Source of the DNA: Pseudomonas wuhanensis
GTDB lineage: Bacteria > Pseudomonadota > Gammaproteobacteria > Pseudomonadales > Pseudomonadaceae
Assembly: GCF_030687395.1 (NCBI RefSeq)
Contig: NZ_CP117430.1
Location: 3,348,001 to 3,412,000 of the forward strand
DNA: 64,000 nt
Direction of reading: 5' to 3'
A program made the translations under genes and the position numbers. The notes under the pieces were generated by a model that saw nothing but the letters and a program-made list of their open reading frames with translations, was not told the DNA's origin and made no database searches. Positions 61,268 to 64,000 of the stretch are shown piece after piece (the stretch's first letter is position 1; every line of letters starts with the position of its first letter).

Positions 61268-62740
61268 ATGAAACTGAATAAACAGAACCTCAACCGCCTC
61301 GCCCCCGAGGTAGCCCTGCCCGCCTACACCCTGAGCGATACCCGCCAAGGCATCGCGCACATTGGCGTCGGCGGTTTCCACCGCGCGCATCAGGCGTACT
61401 ACACCGATGCCTTGATGAATACCGGCGAAGCACTGGACTGGGCCATTTGCGGGGTCGGCCTGCGCGCCGAAGACCGCCGCGCCCGGGACGATCTCAAAGA
61501 GCAGGATTATCTGTTTACCCTGTTCGAACTGGGCGACGCCGACGACGCCGAAGTCCGGGTTATCGGTGCCATCCGCGACATGCTGCTGGCCGAAGACAGC
61601 GCCGAGGTGCTGATCGACAAACTCGCCGATCCAGACATTCGCATCGTCTCGCTGACCATCACCGAAGGCGGCTATTGCATCGACGACAGCAACGGCGAGT
61701 TCATGGCGCACCTGCCCCAGATCCAGCACGACCTGACTCACCCGAACGCGCCAAAGACTGTATTCGGTTTCCTCTGCGCCGCGCTGGCCAAACGTCGTGC
61801 AGCCGGTACGCCCGCGTTCACGCTGATGTCTTGCGATAACCTGCCGCACAACGGCGCCGTGACCCGTAAAGCCCTGCTGGCATTCGCCGCCCTGCGCGAT
61901 GCCGATCTGCGCGACTGGATCGAGCGCCATGTCAGCTTCCCTAATGCGATGGTCGACCGCATTACGCCAATGACCAGCACCGAGCATCGTCTGCAACTGG
62001 CCGACAAACATGCGGTCGATGACGCTTGGCCGGTGGTCTGCGAACCGTTTGTGCAGTGGGTGCTGGAGGACAAATTCGTCAACGGTCGCCCGGCGTGGGA
62101 AAAGGTTGGTGTGCAGTTCACCGACGATGTCACGCCTTACGAAGAGATGAAGCTCAAGCTGCTCAACGGCAGCCATCTGGCACTGACCTATCTGGGCTTT
62201 TTGAAGGGTTACCGCTTCGTTCACGAAACCATGAACGACCCGCTGTTCGTGCGCTACATGCGCGCCTACATGGACCTGGACGTGACGCCGCAACTGGCGC
62301 CGGTGCCGGGGATCGACCTGACCGAGTACAAAAACACCCTGGTGGCGCGCTTCTCCAACCAGGCGATTGCCGATCAGCTGGAGCGGGTGTGTTCGGATGG
62401 TTCGTCGAAGTTTCCGAAGTTCACCGTGCCGACGATCAACCGCTTGATTGCCGATGGACAGGAGACCAAGCGCGCGGCGCTGGTGGTCGCAGCCTGGGCG
62501 CTGTACCTCAAAGGCGTGGATGAGAATGGCCAGACCTTTGCAATTGCGGATCCGCGGGCGGCGTTCTGCCAGGCGCTGGTGGCCGATGATGTGTTGATCA
62601 CCCAACGATTGTTGGAGGTTGAGGAGATTTTCGGGACAGCGATTCCGCGTTCTCGGGAGTTTGTCGCGGCGTTTGAGTGGTGCTGTAACAGCTTGCGGGA
62701 GGTTGGGGTGACGCGGACGCTGGAGCGGGTTTTGGCTTAA
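61268..62740 (+). CDS. mtlD: Mannitol 2-dehydrogenase MtlD (polyol-specific long-chain DH)
   Basis: A 490-residue NAD-dependent polyol dehydrogenase. The N-terminal nucleotide-binding motif is HIGVGGFHRAHQAYY near residue 31. The catalytic set of the P. fluorescens enzyme appears at the same numbering: Lys295, Asn300 and His303 in KLKLLNGSH. It oxidises mannitol to fructose, and in the known enzyme also arabitol to xylulose and glucitol to fructose. It begins 14 nt after mtlK. A long opposite-strand open frame here is a codon-bias shadow. It is followed by a REP pair. Confidence 0.96.
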   Translation: MKLNKQNLNRLAPEVALPAYTLSDTRQGIAHIGVGGFHRAHQAYYTDALMNTGEALDWAICGVGLRAEDRRARDDLKEQDYLFTLFELGDADDAEVRVIGAIRDMLLAEDSAEVLIDKLADPDIRIVSLTITEGGYCIDDSNGEFMAHLPQIQHDLTHPNAPKTVFGFLCAALAKRRAAGTPAFTLMSCDNLPHNGAVTRKALLAFAALRDADLRDWIERHVSFPNAMVDRITPMTSTEHRLQLADKHAVDDAWPVVCEPFVQWVLEDKFVNGRPAWEKVGVQFTDDVTPYEEMKLKLLNGSHLALTYLGFLKGYRFVHETMNDPLFVRYMRAYMDLDVTPQLAPVPGIDLTEYKNTLVARFSNQAIADQLERVCSDGSSKFPKFTVPTINRLIADGQETKRAALVVAAWALYLKGVDENGQTFAIADPRAAFCQALVADDVLITQRLLEVEEIFGTAIPRSREFVAAFEWCCNSLREVGVTRTLERVLA

Positions 62741-62762
62741 GTGCGGTGGTGAATCTTCTGTC

Positions 62763-62859
62763 GCCATCGCGGGCAAGCCCGCTCCCACAGGAATCGAGGT
62801 TGGTCCCAAATCTGCGTTTCACCCCAGACCACTGTGGGAGCGGGCTTGCCCGCGATGGC
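62763..62859. repeat. REP doublet between mtlD and mtlY, divergent pair
   Basis: The same REP family, but here the inverse unit comes first (62763-62791) and the plus unit second (62832-62859), the opposite order from the pairs at 34863 and 58221. It begins 23 nt after the mtlD stop and ends 65 nt before mtlY. Confidence 0.92.
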
Positions 62860-62924
62860 TGACTGACAAACAACATAAATGTTGAATAGGCATTGATATC
62901 GACCTGACGATCCAAGGACCTTCC

Positions 62925-64000
62925 ATGGCAAACCAACAATTATTCCTCGGCATCGACTGCGGCACCCAAGGCACGAAAGCCGTCATCCTCGACGCGCACA
63001 GCGGACAGGTCCTCGGTCAGGGCGCCGCTGCCCACAGCCTCATCAGCGGCGCCAATGGTCGTCGCGAGCAAGACACTGCCCAATGGCTGGAAGCCTTTAC
63101 CCTGGCCACCCAGCGCGCGCTGCTCGCAGCGGATGTGGAGGGTCAGGCGATCCTCGGCATCGGTGTTTCCGGCCAGCAGCATGGCCTGGTGCTGCTCGAC
63201 GATCGCGGCCAGGTGCTGCGCCCGGCCAAGCTCTGGTGCGACACCGAGTCCACAGCGGAGAACGACCGCTTGCTCACCCATCTGGGCGGCGATGAAGGCT
63301 CACTGGAACGCCTCGGCGTGGTCATTGCACCGGGCTACACCGTGTCAAAACTGCTTTGGACCAAAGAACAGCACCCGGAAGTATTCGCCCGAATCGCCCG
63401 CATTTTGCTGCCCCATGACTACCTCAACTACTGGCTCACCGGCCGCAGTTGCAGCGAGTATGGCGATGCCTCGGGCACCGGCTATTTCAATGTGCGCACC
63501 CGCCAGTGGGACTTGCAACTGCTGCGCGACATCGACCCCACCGGACGTCTGCAAGCCGCGCTCCCGGAGTTGATCGATGCCCACCAACCGGTCGGTACGA
63601 TCCTGCCGAGTATCGCCGAACATCTGGGCATCAACCCGCAGGCCCTGGTCTCCAGCGGCGGCGGTGACAACATGATGGGCGCGATCGGCACCGCCAATAT
63701 ACAGCCCGGCGCGATCACCATGAGCCTCGGCTCCTCGGGAACGGTCTACGCCTATGCCGAGCAAGCGAACGTCAGCCCGGATGCCTCGGTCGCGACGTTC
63801 TGCTCCTCCAGCGGCGGCTGGCTGCCGCTGATCTGCACGATGAACCTGACCAACGCGACCGGCGCGATTCGCGAGTTGTTCGAACTGGATATCGAGGCGT
63901 TCAACGCCTTGGTCGAGCAAGCGCCGATTGGTGCCGACGGCGTGTGCATGCTGCCGTTCTTCAATGGCGAACGCGTCCCCGCCCTGCCCCATGCCAGCGG
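62925..64000 (+). CDS. mtlY: Xylulose kinase MtlY (FGGY family), 3' end outside window
   Basis: The first ~358 residues of an FGGY carbohydrate kinase. ATP-binding start LGIDCGTQGTKAVILD at residues 7-23, substrate loop GVSGQQHGLVLLD near 80, LLPHDYLNYWLTG near 160, and SSGGGDNMMGAIG with the catalytic Asp near 245. In P. fluorescens MtlY phosphorylates the xylulose made from arabitol by MtlD; fructose is handled by MtlZ, expected just beyond the right edge. The start follows AAGGA. Confidence 0.92.
   Translation, partial: MANQQLFLGIDCGTQGTKAVILDAHSGQVLGQGAAAHSLISGANGRREQDTAQWLEAFTLATQRALLAADVEGQAILGIGVSGQQHGLVLLDDRGQVLRPAKLWCDTESTAENDRLLTHLGGDEGSLERLGVVIAPGYTVSKLLWTKEQHPEVFARIARILLPHDYLNYWLTGRSCSEYGDASGTGYFNVRTRQWDLQLLRDIDPTGRLQAALPELIDAHQPVGTILPSIAEHLGINPQALVSSGGGDNMMGAIGTANIQPGAITMSLGSSGTVYAYAEQANVSPDASVATFCSSSGGWLPLICTMNLTNATGAIRELFELDIEAFNALVEQAPIGADGVCMLPFFNGERVPALPHAS

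Noticed and set aside
61154..62809. 551-residue open frame on the minus strand opposite mtlD
   Set aside because: Antisense shadow of mtlD, whose catalytic Lys295/Asn300/His303 are in place; the antisense product has no recognisable motif.
34863..62859. CRISPR-like repeats
   Set aside because: The repeated 26-29-nt units are palindromic REP elements in inverted pairs at three separate sites, without regular spacers or cas genes.

Overview
The window reads as chromosome of a fluorescent-group Pseudomonas. The evidence is the Wss-type acetylated-cellulose operon, a MexEF-OprN efflux operon, a complete start of the MtlR/MtlEFGKD-Y polyol locus known from P. fluorescens, and paired REP repeats (core GAGCGGGCTTGCCCGC) of the kind scattered through these genomes. 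No rRNA, tRNA, CRISPR array or complete insertion sequence was seen.

Layout. (1) 1-10889, all minus strand: a ten-gene catabolic operon with many stop/start overlaps. It encodes a HAD hydrolase, a PuuB-like FAD oxidase, a complete peptide-type ABC importer, a heterotrimeric FAD/[2Fe-2S] dehydrogenase of the HcnABC/opine-oxidase type, and an ArgE-like amidohydrolase cut by the window edge. It looks like an uptake-and-oxidation route for an N-substituted amino acid (opine-like) or small peptide. (2) 10890-13831: a patchy region with a 104-bp inverted-repeat element, a lone aldehyde dehydrogenase and a remnant of an EAL (c-di-GMP phosphodiesterase) gene. (3) 13832-28550: wssA, bcsA, bcsB, bcsZ, bcsC, wssF, wssG, wssH, wssI, which make, export and O-acetylate cellulose; bcsA carries a c-di-GMP-binding PilZ domain. 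A wssJ gene does not follow. (4) 28551-34830: mexE-mexF-oprN with a 15-bp perfect operator-like palindrome upstream and a clear terminator downstream. (5) 34863-38263, minus: REP pair, then a second small efflux set (FUSC pump, DUF1656, HlyD-type adaptor).

(6) 38509-49581: a signalling block. A HEAT/TPR membrane-anchored protein is followed by a double-domain KaiC-like ATPase translationally coupled to a hybrid histidine kinase. Facing it is a four-gene minus-strand operon (1163-residue kinase with three receivers, CheR-like methyltransferase, receiver-kinase, lone receiver), and a further lone receiver is divergent from that operon. This is the least understood multi-gene system here. (7) 49588-55603: a lower-GC accessory stretch with a 779-residue protein ending in an apparent ADP-ribosyltransferase domain, a glycosyltransferase and two tandem PI-PLC-X proteins. 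(8) 55683-64000: mtlR, mtlE, mtlF, mtlG, mtlK, mtlD and the start of mtlY, for uptake and oxidation of mannitol, arabitol and glucitol. REP pairs sit after mtlE and after mtlD.

All domain assignments come from reading motifs by eye. No database search was possible, and figures such as GC differences are impressions, not measurements.
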